Assembly (NCBI GenBank): GCA_002344795.1
Contig: DDUM01000001.1
Span: 61,282-125,281, forward strand
Length of the DNA stretch: 64,000 bases
Direction of reading: 5' to 3'
Origin: Flammeovirgaceae bacterium UBA2338
Lineage (GTDB): Bacteria; Bacteroidota; Bacteroidia; Cytophagales; Cyclobacteriaceae
Positions 17,628 through 25,264 of the stretch are shown here, piece by piece. The notes below the pieces were generated by a model. It was not told the DNA's origin. It ran no database searches and saw only the letters and a program-made list of their open reading frames with translations. The position numbers were made by a program, and so were the translations under genes. Within the stretch, counting starts at the first letter, position 1. Each line of letters opens with the position of its first letter.

Positions 17628-19179
17628 TTTTCGAAGTTAAGAAAATTAAGGGAATCACCATCTCCTCAAGACTCACTCCTCCATGCTGAAAAGTGTCTTT
17701 ATAAAAATTTACGTAATAATTGTAATTATTAGGATAGGCAAAAAACTGGTCCTCAATCGCAAAAACATAAGAAGTGGAAACGTTCGATTTGGGTAGAAAA
17801 AAACGCTCTGGCTTGGGGCATTCCATTACTTTGTTACCATCATAGTTGAGGTTCTTTCCTTGCTTATAACGAAGGTTGGTATTTACATTCCTGTCACCTA
17901 TAATCTTAAAAGGGCGCTTTACCCTGATGGTGCCATGATCCGTAGTAATGATCAGCTTTACCTTCTTTTCTGAAATCTTTTTAAGAATATCCAAAAGTGG
18001 TGAGTGCATAAACCAGGAGCGGGTCAATGACCTGTACGCTGACTCATCTGGGGCAAGCTCTCTAATCATGGCCATATCCGTACGAGCATGTGAAAGCATG
18101 TCTACAAAATTGTAGACAATTACATTGAGATCATTGTTAAATAAATTATTAACAGAATTAACAAGATCGCGGCCTTCCTCAGTTTTTTTTATTTTATGGT
18201 ATGAATGCTTTATGGTTAGATTGTTTCTTCTCAATTGGCGTGTTAGAAACTCATCTTCAAAATTATTCTTTGCATCGTCATCATCATCACCTACCCATAA
18301 ATCAGGATGAGTTTTGGCCATTTCAGAAGGCATCATTCCTGAAAAAAGTGCATTGCGCGAATAAGCAGTAGTGGTTGGAATAATAGAATAATACGACTCT
18401 TCCTTCTCTACATTATAAAACTCTTCAATAATTGGCTTCAAAACCTTCCATTGGTCGTACCGAAGGTTATCTACTACAAATACAAAAGTGGGTGTCCCTT
18501 TTTCTATTTCAGGAAATACTTTCTTTTTAAATACCTGATGAGAAAGAATGGGTTTAGAAGAATTAGGATCATTGAGCCACGACTCATAATTGCGTTTTAC
18601 AAACCGGCAAAAGTTGGTGTTCGCTTCTACCTTTTGCATCTCAAACACTTCTGCCATGTCTTTGTTATCGCCCTCATCCAACTGAAGTTCCCAAAAAATC
18701 AACTTCTTGTAAACTTCAGCCCATTTCTCATGATCCAGATCATCCAGAAATGACATGCTTATATTTCTAAACTCCTGTTGATAGTTGAGGTTAGTTTTCT
18801 CAATAACGAGTCTCTTGTTGTCCAGTATTTTTTTCACAGACAACAAGATTTGACTAGGGTTCAGTGGCTTAATCAAATAGTCATCAATCTTAGCACCAAT
18901 GGCCTCCTCCATAATCTGCTCTTCCTCATTCTTGGTAATCATTACCACAGGCAACGTTGGCTTGTTCGCCTTTATTAATGTGAGCGCTTCCAATCCAGAC
19001 ATTCCAGGCATGTGCTCATCCAAAAAAACCACATCAAAATGCTTCGACTCACACAATTCAACTGCATCGGACCCATTGTTAACCGGAGTAATATCATATC
19101 CCCGCTGTTGAAGAAATAGAATATGAGGTTTCAAAAGATCAATCTCATCGTCTGCCCACAAAATGTTATACCTTTGCAC
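17620..19179 (-). CDS. porX: Type IX secretion system regulator PorX (receiver + PglZ)
   Basis: A 519-residue two-domain protein. Residues 1-120 are a CheY-like receiver with acidic pocket Asp10/Asp11, phosphoacceptor Asp54 (VVFLDEHMPGMSG), Thr82 and Lys104 (YLIKPLNP). After a helical linker, residues ~205-519 form a PglZ domain of the alkaline phosphatase superfamily. It shows FVVDNLRYDQWKVL, a nucleophile Thr region (IIPTTTAYSRNALFSGMMP), NFVDMLSHA and ITTDHGTIRV. PorX controls T9SS genes and, in the studied homologues, hydrolyses cyclic oligonucleotides. The cognate kinase PorY is not in the window. The start is GTG at 19179. The T9SS cargo gene at 1746 fits an active system. Confidence 0.9.
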   Translation of the reverse strand: MQRYNILWADDEIDLLKPHILFLQQRGYDITPVNNGSDAVELCESKHFDVVFLDEHMPGMSGLEALTLIKANKPTLPVVMITKNEEEQIMEEAIGAKIDDYLIKPLNPSQILLSVKKILDNKRLVIEKTNLNYQQEFRNISMSFLDDLDHEKWAEVYKKLIFWELQLDEGDNKDMAEVFEMQKVEANTNFCRFVKRNYESWLNDPNSSKPILSHQVFKKKVFPEIEKGTPTFVFVVDNLRYDQWKVLKPIIEEFYNVEKEESYYSIIPTTTAYSRNALFSGMMPSEMAKTHPDLWVGDDDDDAKNNFEDEFLTRQLRRNNLTIKHSYHKIKKTEEGRDLVNSVNNLFNNDLNVIVYNFVDMLSHARTDMAMIRELAPDESAYRSLTRSWFMHSPLLDILKKISEKKVKLIITTDHGTIRVKRPFKIIGDRNVNTNLRYKQGKNLNYDGNKVMECPKPERFFLPKSNVSTSYVFAIEDQFFAYPNNYNYYVNFYKDTFQHGGVSLEEMVIPLIFLTSKNA

Positions 19180-19228
19180 TAGCTGTTTTATTTAAATTCA
19201 GCCTAATTTACGAGTTATACGGATAATC

Positions 19229-20476
19229 TTGGGCCAAAGCATTAATAAAAAGAAAATCATAAATGATCCCGTCTATGGGTTTGTGCCAATACCCAGCGAA
19301 CTCATTTTTGACCTCATCCAACACCCCTATTTTCAACGGTTAAGACACATTAAACAACTCGGTCTCACAGATCTCATTTACCCTGGCGCCATTCATACAC
19401 GTTTTAATCATGCCTTAGGCGCTATGCACCTTATGGGAAGGGTTTTGGATAATCTGAGATTAAAAGGCATTGAGATTTCACCTCAAGAGTATGAGGCTGC
19501 ACAAATCGCCACATTGCTTCATGATATTGGGCATGGCCCTTTTTCGCATGCGCTGGAAGAAACACTCCTGCACCATGCAAATCATGAAAGTATTTCCTTT
19601 CAGTTCATGAAAGAACTCAACACAATCTTTAATGACCAATTGCATCTTGCTCTTCAAATATTTCAAAACACGTACCAGCGAAAGTTCTTTCATCAACTGG
19701 TAAGCAGTCAACTTGATATTGATAGATTGGATTACCTGAACAGAGATTCTTTTTTTACTGGTGTAAGCGAAGGTTCTATTGGGGTAGATAGAATTGTAGT
19801 TATGCTGAACGTGTCCAACGATCGGCTGGTGGTTGAGGAAAAAGGAATCTACAGCATTGAGAATTTTCTTAATGCCCGAAGACTGATGTATTGGCAAGTC
19901 TACTTGCACAAAACAGCGGTCAGCGCAGAAAGGATGTTGGTCAATCTGATCAAGAGAGCGGAATACCTCGTCCAGTCGGGTGAGCTGCTTTCATGTTCAG
20001 AGTCACTTTATTTCTTTCTTAAAAGATCATATACTATTGATGATTTTAAGAGATATGAAGTGATTAGCCATTTTGGACTGCTGGACGATAATGATATTTG
20101 GGGTGCTATTAAACTCTGGCAAAATCACCCAGATCGGATATTGTCAACCCTTTGTACAATGCTCCTACAGAGAAATTTATTTAGAATAGCCCTTACCAAT
20201 GACGCTATAGAAAAAGCTACAATTGAACATATCCGTTCCGAAATCAGTGATAATTATGACATACTGAGAAAAGATGCCTTCTTCCTGTTTTCTCATGGTG
20301 TGGTTTCAAATGAGGCCTATGTAAGTGGGGGTCAGGGTATTCACATTCTGACTAAGAAAGGTGAGCTGAAGGAAATCGCTGATGCTTCCGATTTACCCAA
20401 TATTAAGGCACTTAGTAATATCGTGAAAAAAAACTATCTATGCTGTCCTAAAAATGTATCTTTGAAAAAGAAGTAA
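19229..20476 (+). CDS. HD-domain phosphohydrolase (dGTPase/SAMHD1-like)
   Basis: A 415-residue HD-superfamily metal-dependent phosphohydrolase. The metal-binding residues are visible as TRFNHALGAMHLMGR (His61 region) and LLHDIGHGPFSHALE (His98-Asp99), with a further Asp in SQLDIDRLDYLNRD. This arrangement is shared with the SAMHD1/YdhJ-like dNTP hydrolases. The substrate is not determined by sequence. The proposed start is TTG at 19229; an upstream ATG is absent. It is divergent from porX and 47 bases upstream of lpxD, so it may lead the lipid A operon. Confidence 0.8.
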   Translation: MGQSINKKKIINDPVYGFVPIPSELIFDLIQHPYFQRLRHIKQLGLTDLIYPGAIHTRFNHALGAMHLMGRVLDNLRLKGIEISPQEYEAAQIATLLHDIGHGPFSHALEETLLHHANHESISFQFMKELNTIFNDQLHLALQIFQNTYQRKFFHQLVSSQLDIDRLDYLNRDSFFTGVSEGSIGVDRIVVMLNVSNDRLVVEEKGIYSIENFLNARRLMYWQVYLHKTAVSAERMLVNLIKRAEYLVQSGELLSCSESLYFFLKRSYTIDDFKRYEVISHFGLLDDNDIWGAIKLWQNHPDRILSTLCTMLLQRNLFRIALTNDAIEKATIEHIRSEISDNYDILRKDAFFLFSHGVVSNEAYVSGGQGIHILTKKGELKEIADASDLPNIKALSNIVKKNYLCCPKNVSLKKK

Positions 20477-20523
20477 CTTCAGGAATTCGAATTAAATATG
20501 ACAATCAAACCATTATTTAATTA

Positions 20524-21582
20524 ATGGAATTTACCATTAAGCAAATCGCAGCAATGCTGGGAGGTGCCGTCAAAGGAGACAGCAGCCTCAGTATTAATAT
20601 GCTTGCCAAAATTCAAGACGCCAAATCTGGTCAGATTGCGTTTTTGTCAAACCCCAAATACGAGCATTTTATTTATGAAACAAAGGCAAGCGCTGTCATT
20701 GTAAAGAAAGATTTCGTTCCTAAGAAAGAGGTAAGATCCACTCTGATAATGGTAGATGACCCTTACTCAAGCTTTACCGTTCTTCTGGAGGAATACCATA
20801 AAATGATAAGCTTTCAAAAGGAGGGTATTGAAGCGCCTTGCTTCATTGGTGAAAACTGTACAACAGGAAAGTCAATTTATAGAGGTGCATTCTCCTACAT
20901 TGGCAGCAACGTAAAAATAGGAGACAACGTAAAAATATACCCTCACACCTACATTGGCGACAATGTGGTAATCGGAAGCAATACTATACTTCACCCTAAT
21001 GTAAAACTATACGCAGGAACTGTGGTGGGTAATAACTGCATCATCCACTCAGGTACTGTGCTGGGCAGTGACGGATTTGGTTTTGCTCCCCAGGAAGACG
21101 GCACCTACAAAACGATTCCACAACTGGGCAACGTCATTTTAGAGGACAACATAACAATAGGTGCTAATACGGTAATTGATTGTGCAACGCTATCTGGCGA
21201 TTCTACCATCGTGAGGTCGGGCGTAAAGCTCGATAATCTCATTCAGATAGCGCATAATGTAGAGATAGGCAAAAATACCGTTATTGCTGCCCAGTCGGGC
21301 ATATCCGGATCGACCAAAGTAGGTGAAAATTGCATCCTTGCAGGGCAGGTAGGAATAGCCGGACATCTTGTTATTGCCAACAAAACGAGTGTTGGAGCTC
21401 AGGCCGGCATATCCAAATCAGTGAAAGAGGAAGGTCAGCGTTTGCTGGGCTATCCGGTACTCGATGTGAAAGAATATTTCCGCTCATACGCGATATTTAA
21501 ACAACTCCCTGACATTAGCTCGCGCCTAAAACAACTTGAACAAAAGTTGGCTGTGGCTCAATCTGCCCTTAAATCAGATTGA
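20524..21582 (+). CDS. lpxD: UDP-3-O-(3-hydroxyacyl)glucosamine N-acyltransferase
   Basis: LpxD adds the second 3-hydroxyacyl chain to UDP-3-O-acyl-glucosamine in lipid A synthesis. The 352-residue protein has the small N-terminal uridine-binding domain (MEFTIKQIAAMLGG to about residue 100). Left-handed beta-helix hexapeptide repeats follow, with the nucleotide-proximal HSGTVLGSDGFGFAPQ and the catalytic histidine in IQIAHNVEIG (His244). A C-terminal helix ends the protein. The gene precedes lpxC/fabZ and lpxA in the same direction, as in other Bacteroidota. Confidence 0.95.
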   Translation: MEFTIKQIAAMLGGAVKGDSSLSINMLAKIQDAKSGQIAFLSNPKYEHFIYETKASAVIVKKDFVPKKEVRSTLIMVDDPYSSFTVLLEEYHKMISFQKEGIEAPCFIGENCTTGKSIYRGAFSYIGSNVKIGDNVKIYPHTYIGDNVVIGSNTILHPNVKLYAGTVVGNNCIIHSGTVLGSDGFGFAPQEDGTYKTIPQLGNVILEDNITIGANTVIDCATLSGDSTIVRSGVKLDNLIQIAHNVEIGKNTVIAAQSGISGSTKVGENCILAGQVGIAGHLVIANKTSVGAQAGISKSVKEEGQRLLGYPVLDVKEYFRSYAIFKQLPDISSRLKQLEQKLAVAQSALKSD

Positions 21583-21681
21583 ATGGGCTTAAAGCAAGTC
21601 TGGTTCTTTTATTTTGACTATAATTAGCCCCATTTATTATAGAGGGAGTCCAATTTTTTAGATTATACGAGGAATAGGGGT

Positions 21682-21689
21682 TAAATTTG
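21682..21689 (+). promoter_or_regulatory. Possible -7 box for lpxC/fabZ
   Basis: TAAATTTG in the 123-base gap between lpxD and lpxC/fabZ fits TANNTTTG and ends 16 bases before the ATG. I do not see a -33 TTG at suitable spacing. It may give lpxC/fabZ-lpxA a start separate from lpxD. Confidence 0.4.
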
Positions 21690-21705
21690 CCCCTTTTATT
21701 ACAAA

Positions 21706-23103
21706 ATGCTAAATCACAAGCAGCAGACAATTAAGAAATCCGTGACCTTGTCCGGAGTAGGGTTACACACAGGCATCGTCACTAATATGACATTCTTGCC
21801 CGCAAAGCCTAACCATGGTATTAAGTTTCAACGAATAGACCTTCCCGGATCTCCCATCATTGATGCTGATTGCGACAATGTAGTAGATGTATCCAGAGGA
21901 ACCACCATAGAGCAAAGTGGAGCCAGGGTAAGCACCATCGAGCATACACTTGCCGCCCTAACCGGTCTTGAAATCGACAATGTGCTGATCCAACTGGATG
22001 GGCCAGAGGCTCCTATTATGGATGGAAGCTCTATTCAATTTGTAAACGTGCTCAATGAGGCTGGAAAAGAGGAACAAAACGCTCTTCGTGATTTCTTCGA
22101 AGTTCAGGATGGCATCTTTTACCGTGAGGTAGATCGCAATGTAGAAATCGCTGCTCTGCCGCTAGACGATTACAGGGTAACTGTTATGATTGACTATAAC
22201 TCCCCTGTTTTAGGAAGTCAGCACGCTTCTATTACCAATATAAGCCAATTTGAAAAAGAGATCGCTTCATGCAGAACATTCTGTTTTTTGCATGAATTAG
22301 AAATGCTTTACAAGAACAACCTCATCAAGGGTGGAGACCTTAATAATGCCATCGTGATTGTGGATCGTGTTGTTCAGGAGCACGAACTGGACAATATTGC
22401 CGAAATGCTGGGTAAGCCAAAGGTGGAGGTAAAAAAAGAAGGAATTCTAAACAATATTGAGCTTCGCTATAACAACGAACCTGCAAGGCATAAACTACTG
22501 GACCTAATTGGTGACCTTACGTTGGCAGGCCGGCCGCTAAAAGCACAAATTCTGGCAGCAAGACCAGGCCATGCTGCTAATGTAGCTTTTGCCAAAAAGC
22601 TTAAAAAGGCCATGGCTGAGGCCGACAAGAAAGGAATACCACGTTACAACCCCAGTTTGCCCCCGGTACTTGATATCAATCAGATATCTAATATTTTGCG
22701 TCATCGTTATCCTTTTTTATTAATCGATAAGATCATTCATCTGGATCACCAAAGTGTTGCAGGAGTAAAGAACGTGACTATGAACGAACCTTTCTTTCAA
22801 GGTCACTTCCCAGGCAACCCGGTTATGCCAGCAGTACTCCAGGTAGAAACTATGGCACAAATTGGTGGTATATTCGTACTCAATACGGTGCCAGATCCGG
22901 AAAACTATTGGACTTACTTCCTGGGGATTGAATCCTTTCGATTTAGAAAAATGGTACTCCCTGGTGATACTTTGGTTATTCAGTGTAATCTGCTTGTTCC
23001 TATTAAAAGAGGAATTGCTAAAATGTCTGGCAGAGCTTACGTGGGTAGTTCTTTAGTATGTGAAGGCACCATGACCGCAAGCATTGTTAGAAAAGACGCA
23101 TGA
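21706..23103 (+). CDS. lpxC/fabZ: Bifunctional UDP-3-O-acyl-GlcNAc deacetylase / 3-hydroxyacyl-ACP dehydratase
   Basis: A 465-residue fusion. Residues 1 to about 305 are LpxC, the zinc deacetylase and committed step of lipid A synthesis. Zinc ligands are His80 (STIEHTLAAL), His262 and Asp266 (RHKLLDLIGD). Residues ~318-465 are FabZ, with a hot-dog fold and active-site His367 (FQGHFPGNPVMP) and Glu381 (VETMAQIGG). The fusion is a known Bacteroidota trait and links lipid A flux to fatty acid synthesis, since both use the 3-hydroxyacyl-ACP pool. The stop overlaps the lpxA ATG by four bases. Confidence 0.96.
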   Translation: MLNHKQQTIKKSVTLSGVGLHTGIVTNMTFLPAKPNHGIKFQRIDLPGSPIIDADCDNVVDVSRGTTIEQSGARVSTIEHTLAALTGLEIDNVLIQLDGPEAPIMDGSSIQFVNVLNEAGKEEQNALRDFFEVQDGIFYREVDRNVEIAALPLDDYRVTVMIDYNSPVLGSQHASITNISQFEKEIASCRTFCFLHELEMLYKNNLIKGGDLNNAIVIVDRVVQEHELDNIAEMLGKPKVEVKKEGILNNIELRYNNEPARHKLLDLIGDLTLAGRPLKAQILAARPGHAANVAFAKKLKKAMAEADKKGIPRYNPSLPPVLDINQISNILRHRYPFLLIDKIIHLDHQSVAGVKNVTMNEPFFQGHFPGNPVMPAVLQVETMAQIGGIFVLNTVPDPENYWTYFLGIESFRFRKMVLPGDTLVIQCNLLVPIKRGIAKMSGRAYVGSSLVCEGTMTASIVRKDA

Positions 23104-23900
23104 GTAAATACCCGTTAGCCAACGTTCACCCTGACGCAAAGATCGGAAACGATGTTATTATTGAGCCTTTTGCAACCATCAAAAGTGACGTGGTCATTGG
23201 AGATGGGTGTTGGATTGGCCCGAATGCCATTATTTGGGAAGGTGCCCGTCTCGGTAAAAATGTAAAGGTTTTTCCGGGTGCTTCAGTATCTTCCATTCCA
23301 CAAGATTTAAAGTTTGCGGGGGAAAAAACAGAAACTTTTATTGGCGATAATACGGTCATTCGGGAGTTTGTTACCATTAGTAGAGGTACTGCGGACAAGC
23401 ACAAGACTGAAATTGGTAGCAACTGCCTTTTGATGGCTTACGTGCATATTGCGCATGATTGTACTATAGGTAATAACTGCATTCTTGCGAATGCAGTACA
23501 GGTTGCCGGGCACGTTGTGATCGAAGATTGGGCAATCATCGGTGGTTCCAGCGCAGTTCATCAGTTTGTTAAAGTTGGCGCGCATGTGATGGTTTCAGGC
23601 GGATCATTGGTAAGAAAGGACATCCCTCCGTACACCAAAGCGGCCAGAGAGCCACTCACCTACTGTGGAGTCAATACCATCGGGCTGCGCAGAAGAGGAT
23701 TTACCTCAGAAAAAATATCTGAAATTCAGGATGCGTATCGTCTCATCTTTTTAAAAGGACTCAACAACTCTAAGGCCATCGAACGTGTCGAAACAGAAAT
23801 TGTCCAAAGCCAGGAACGTGACTACATCGTTGCTTTTATAAAAAGTTCTGAGCGTGGGGTCATGAAAGGATTCTCTACAAGCTCCACGCCTTTTGAATGA
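23100..23900 (+). CDS. lpxA: UDP-N-acetylglucosamine O-acyltransferase
   Basis: LpxA makes the first acyl transfer of lipid A synthesis. The 266 residues comprise a left-handed beta-helix of hexapeptide repeats. The catalytic histidine is in YVHIAHDCTIGNN (His119 by position) and the family motif ISRGTADKHKTEIG is present. A helical C-terminal domain begins with TYCGVNTIGLRRRGF. The gene is coupled by ATGA overlaps on both sides, to lpxC/fabZ upstream and the ABC ATPase downstream. Confidence 0.95.
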   Translation: MSKYPLANVHPDAKIGNDVIIEPFATIKSDVVIGDGCWIGPNAIIWEGARLGKNVKVFPGASVSSIPQDLKFAGEKTETFIGDNTVIREFVTISRGTADKHKTEIGSNCLLMAYVHIAHDCTIGNNCILANAVQVAGHVVIEDWAIIGGSSAVHQFVKVGAHVMVSGGSLVRKDIPPYTKAAREPLTYCGVNTIGLRRRGFTSEKISEIQDAYRLIFLKGLNNSKAIERVETEIVQSQERDYIVAFIKSSERGVMKGFSTSSTPFE

Positions 23901-24514
23901 AAATAGTTACAGAGAATCTGGGAAAGCGATTCAATCGCGAATGGATTTTCAAAAAACTAAATTTCGTTTTTGAACAAGGTAACAGCTACGCCATTGTAGG
24001 TCCCAATGGATCGGGTAAGTCTACCCTGATGCAGGTTTTGTGGGGTCAGGTACCTGCCAGCACTGGTTCAATTATTTACTCTGATCCAGAGCTTGTGATT
24101 CCTGCAGAGGAAGCCTATAAGCAGGTAACCATTGCTACTCCTTATATGGAATTGATTGAGGAGTTTACGATGAAGGAGATGATTCATTTTCATTTCAAGT
24201 TTAAACGTGTAGCTCAAAACCGATCTATTGAGGATTTGGCTGATCTAATGGAATTAAGTCATGCCCAAAACAAGCTAATTTCTAATTTCTCCTCAGGGAT
24301 GAAACAACGACTTAAGCTTGGATTGGCCTTTTTCTCGGAAACCTCTGCTCTTTTCCTTGATGAACCCACTACCAATCTGGACAAAAAGGCCATTGAATGG
24401 TATCAGGTTAATCTTAGGGAATTTGGTGCTTCCAGGCTGGTTTTGATTGCGTCAAACACCGAATACGAATACCCGGAAAACTGCCAAAAGGTGGATTTAA
24501 TGGGTCTAAAGTAG
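23897..24514 (+). CDS. ABC transporter ATP-binding protein, stand-alone
   Basis: A 205-residue ABC ATPase. It has Walker A GPNGSGKST (residues 35-43), the signature loop as NFSSGMKQRLKLG, and Walker B LFLDEPTTNLDKK. No permease gene is next to it. It is coupled to lpxA by a 4-base overlap. The short, single-domain form fits the ATPase half of an ABC-2 type exporter whose membrane part is encoded elsewhere. An envelope lipid or polysaccharide role is suggested only by its position. Confidence 0.85.
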   Translation: MKIVTENLGKRFNREWIFKKLNFVFEQGNSYAIVGPNGSGKSTLMQVLWGQVPASTGSIIYSDPELVIPAEEAYKQVTIATPYMELIEEFTMKEMIHFHFKFKRVAQNRSIEDLADLMELSHAQNKLISNFSSGMKQRLKLGLAFFSETSALFLDEPTTNLDKKAIEWYQVNLREFGASRLVLIASNTEYEYPENCQKVDLMGLK

Positions 24515-24638
24515 GTTACATTTAGCTCCCTCAGGTGATTAAATATGTTACTACGTCTATTTTCGAGGGCAATTCATAGGGTTTCTTTTTTTAGAGAACC
24601 CGTTTTATTAAGTTTATTACGATTTTAAAAGCTATAGA

Positions 24639-25103
24639 ATGAAACAAATAGGAAAGCTAATGCTACTGGGAGTTGTTTTTGGAATTCTTCTGGTAAGCCA
24701 GGGATGTAAAAAAGATTCTGGCCCTGGTGAGACGGTTGAGGACATTCAACTAAGAAAACTCTCCAAAACGTGGAATGCAACCTCTGTAAAACTTGATAAC
24801 TTAGATCAAACGGATTATGACAACTTTGCCCTTACCATTTCAGGAACTGCCGGAAGCCCTACTTTCGGGTATTCTGTGACGGGCAGACCTACCACCCTGA
24901 GTCCATGGCTATCCAGTGGTCAATGGAAGTTTGGCGCTAGCCCAGAGACGCAAATTGTCAGAGATCCAGATACTGGTGACGAATTGAATATGACTTATTC
25001 TGTTACCGATACTCAGCTTCAGATAACATTCACTTTTACAGGAGATGGATACCCTGGTAGGATATCCAATGTAAAAGGTCAGTGGGTGTTTACCTTCCAA
25101 TAA
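24639..25103 (+). CDS. Small hypothetical lipoprotein
   Basis: A 154-residue protein with a lipoprotein signal peptide ending in LVSQGC (Cys23). The rest is predicted beta-rich, with a Trp-containing opening (LRKLSKTWNATSVKLDN) and a closing GQWVFTFQ. This pattern resembles lipocalin-like Bacteroidota lipoproteins of the DUF5004 kind, but I cannot confirm the family. It is probably at the cell envelope. The 124-base gap before it contains an imperfect GGGTTTCT/AGAGAACCC hairpin followed by T-rich sequence (near 24579-24607), which may be a weak terminator for the lpx transcript. Confidence 0.6.
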   Translation: MKQIGKLMLLGVVFGILLVSQGCKKDSGPGETVEDIQLRKLSKTWNATSVKLDNLDQTDYDNFALTISGTAGSPTFGYSVTGRPTTLSPWLSSGQWKFGASPETQIVRDPDTGDELNMTYSVTDTQLQITFTFTGDGYPGRISNVKGQWVFTFQ

Positions 25104-25127
25104 GAAAAAAAGGCTAAATAATAGAAT

Positions 25128-25263
25128 AGGCTGACTTAAAAGTTAAAGAATGTCGTTTTTCTGAGCGAAAGCGAAGAATCCCCATAGTTAGAATTTATAA
25201 TTTAGGATTGTTTCTCCGCCAACTGGCGGAGAAACAAAACGTGTCACTCTTGAGTCAGTCTTA
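25128..25263. repeat. Intergenic repeat-like element with imperfect inverted ends
   Basis: The gap between two convergent genes has imperfect inverted ends around CTGACT. About 12 of 17 positions pair between 25125-25141 and 25247-25263. Inside is CTGAGCGAAAGCGAAGAATC (from 25161), similar to the GAGCGAAGCGAAGAATC intergenic repeats common in many bacteria. A strong hairpin follows, TTGTTTCTCCGCC (25208-25220) pairing with 25225-25237. It encodes nothing. It could be a MITE-like remnant and/or a two-way terminator, although no clear T tract follows the hairpin. Confidence 0.5.
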
Positions 25264-25264
25264 T

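Noticed and set aside
19478..19909. Minus-strand open frame of 143 codons inside the HD hydrolase gene
   Set aside because: The plus-strand protein has intact HD motifs; the antisense frame is a shadow.
24579..24607. Terminator after the ABC ATPase
   Set aside because: The GGGTTTCT/AGAGAACCC stem has mismatches and the T run after it is broken, so it is mentioned only as a weak possibility.
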